From: Lactarius indigo
Taxonomy: Eukaryota > Basidiomycota > Agaricomycetes > Russulales > Russulaceae
DNA: 64,000 nt
Direction of reading: 5' to 3'
NCBI GenBank assembly: GCA_025766275.1
Contig: JAFKAC010000015.1
Location: 744,001 to 808,000 of the forward strand
Part shown: one piece after another, positions 62,897-64,000 of the stretch
Layout: each line of letters starts with the position of its first letter
Position numbering within the stretch: position 1 is the stretch's first letter
The notes under the pieces: model-generated
What the model was told of the DNA's origin: nothing
Database searches by the model: none
What the model saw: only the letters and a program-made list of their open reading frames with translations
Position numbers and translations under genes: made by a program

Positions 62897-64000
62897 TCAG
62901 GTCGTTGCACTGGCCTCAGACGGGCCGGACCATATCCACGCCTGTACCGCCTCCGTAGCCTCTTGTGGGTCCTCCGGAAGCCTAACACACAGGGTCAAAA
63001 ACAAAATTGCGTCGAAGGAAGGGGAGGGCAGGGGGGGGGGTTACGCACTGGATACGGGGCGCCCAACGGTTATCGTGGAGCTCGAAGAAGCGAGTCACAT
63101 GCTTGACGCCCGACGCGCGCGTCTCACGCTGCGCATTCTCGACGGCTGCCTTGGCGGCCGTGGCGGCGTCCATGTCCTTCGCGAGGAGCGCGCGCGTAAG
63201 GTCTCGCCAAAGCCTGCGGCTCTCGTATGGTTCCTGTGCGTCCTCCGGCGCGACCCACTTGGGCGCTATAGCGCTGCCGTTTTTCTGCACGTCGAACAGC
63301 GCTCTCTTCTCCCCGGTCTGTGCACAGGGGTCAGGTGGGGAAGAAGGGGAGGAGGGAGGGAGGGGGGTGACGTGCCTTGGCAGTCTTGAACTCCATGAGC
63401 GCGCTCCACTTGCCGCTGACCTCGCCGAGGTCGGTCGTGCCGCGCTTGACGCGGCCAGCTATGGCGTTGTAGGTGCCGGAAAAGAAGCCCTTGGTCTTGA
63501 ACTCGATGTCGGCGTGTAGGTCGTGCGCGTCGTTGCGGGCCGTGCAGGCGTCGCCGAGCTCGATGACCATCTTGCCGAAGAGGATGCCGCGCGCGTACAT
63601 GTTTGGCATCGTTATCACGTATTCTGAACGAAGGACATGTCAGCGAGCTGATGCGGAAAAAAAAAACGCTTCTCGTACCTCCGTCCTCTGGACGGCCCAT
63701 GAGCGTTATGCGGTTCTCGCCCTCCATTGTCGTGGAGACCGAGTTGCCGAGGAACTTGGACTTTGGTCGGAGCTCGCCGACGATGGCGACCTTGTTCGCG
63801 GGTGAAACATAGTAAAAGGCGGATATAGGTGGGTGATGAGATACTGTCGGAGAAATATAAGCCCCGAATCCGTATAATGGGTTAGGGGGCGGGGGGGAGA
63901 ATGCGCACCTTGCTCCGAGATGAAGAACCCTTGCGTGTTGTTCGGATAGTCATAGCGGCATCGGAAGAATTCGCCTAGGACGGGGTTGTATCTGTTTGAA
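62897..64000 (-). CDS. Oxysterol-binding protein (ORP/OSH family), C-terminal part; runs off right edge
   Basis: Lipid-transfer protein of membrane contact sites. Exons read right to left: 64000-63909 (YNPVLGEFFRCRYDYPNNTQ), 63843-63679 with the family signature HHPPIS, 63623-63376 (YVITMPNMYARGILFGKMVI, FKTKGFFSGTYNAIAGRVK), 63317-63049 (KWVAPEDAQEPYESRRLWRD, VKHVTRFFELHDNRWAPR) and 62981-62897 (LPEDPQEATEAVQAWIW...), stop at 62897-62899. The intron 63375-63318 has a GC donor (AAG|GCACGT) rather than GT; the only nearby GT donor would shift the frame. The conserved lipid-binding and phosphoinositide signature residues are present. The sequence recalls OSH6/7-type members, but the subtype is uncertain. 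The N-terminus is outside the window. Confidence 0.92.

Overview
The window comes from a basidiomycete fungus, most likely an agaricomycete. The signs are Plavaka-type (CMC/CACTA) transposase, a DUF6532-type protein, a local F-box family, chromodomain Ty3/Gypsy elements, and genes with many GT-AG introns of about 50-60 nt. More than half of the window is transposable-element DNA, much of it nested. Ordinary host genes lie mainly at 11-14 kb, 20-24.5 kb and 50.8-64 kb. All functional calls come from reading motifs by eye; no database search was run.

Layout, left to right. (1) 1-5090: minus-strand Ty3/Gypsy element (Gy1) running off the left edge and sitting inside a plus-strand Gypsy element (Gy4, 5091-9429). 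Gy4 in turn abuts the 3' remnant of a Plavaka transposase (9430-10357). (2) 10.9-14.3 kb: F-box gene 1 and a broken copy of the 5' part of a large coiled-coil gene. (3) 14352-18416: hAT transposon with a perfect 8-bp target duplication. (4) 20.3-24.75 kb: a small two-exon acidic/basic gene, a diverged tandem repeat carrying more coiled-coil-gene debris, and F-box gene 2. (5) 24753-50770: a 26-kb transposon unit bounded by a perfect 34-bp inverted terminal repeat. It carries two divergent native genes, DUF6532-type (minus) and Plavaka transposase (plus). It has been filled by later insertions: solo LTRs at 27014-27553, 32591-33132 and 49949-50430, and Gypsy element Gy2 (33452-49751). Gy2 is itself invaded by a solo LTR (37686-38228) and by Gypsy element Gy3 (41376-49178), whose ORFs are open. 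(6) 50779-64000: a RING-type gene, F-box gene 3, the full coiled-coil gene (about 1,940 aa) and the 3' part of an oxysterol-binding-protein gene.

How it fits together. The F-box gene and the 5' end of the coiled-coil gene form a divergent pair that exists three times, complete only at 53.7-62.3 kb, so the host landscape grew by segmental duplication followed by transposon insertion. The Gypsy elements share unusual expression features: a primer site complementary to the likely 5' end of their own RNA, a conserved -1 frameshift heptamer between gag and pol, and a gag frame in two elements that has a GTG in good context but no usable ATG near its start. Decay is dominated by CpG transitions: the two LTRs of Gy3 differ at about eight sites, all CpG versus TpG/CpA, and most internal stops in the elements are TGA where arginine (CGA) is expected.
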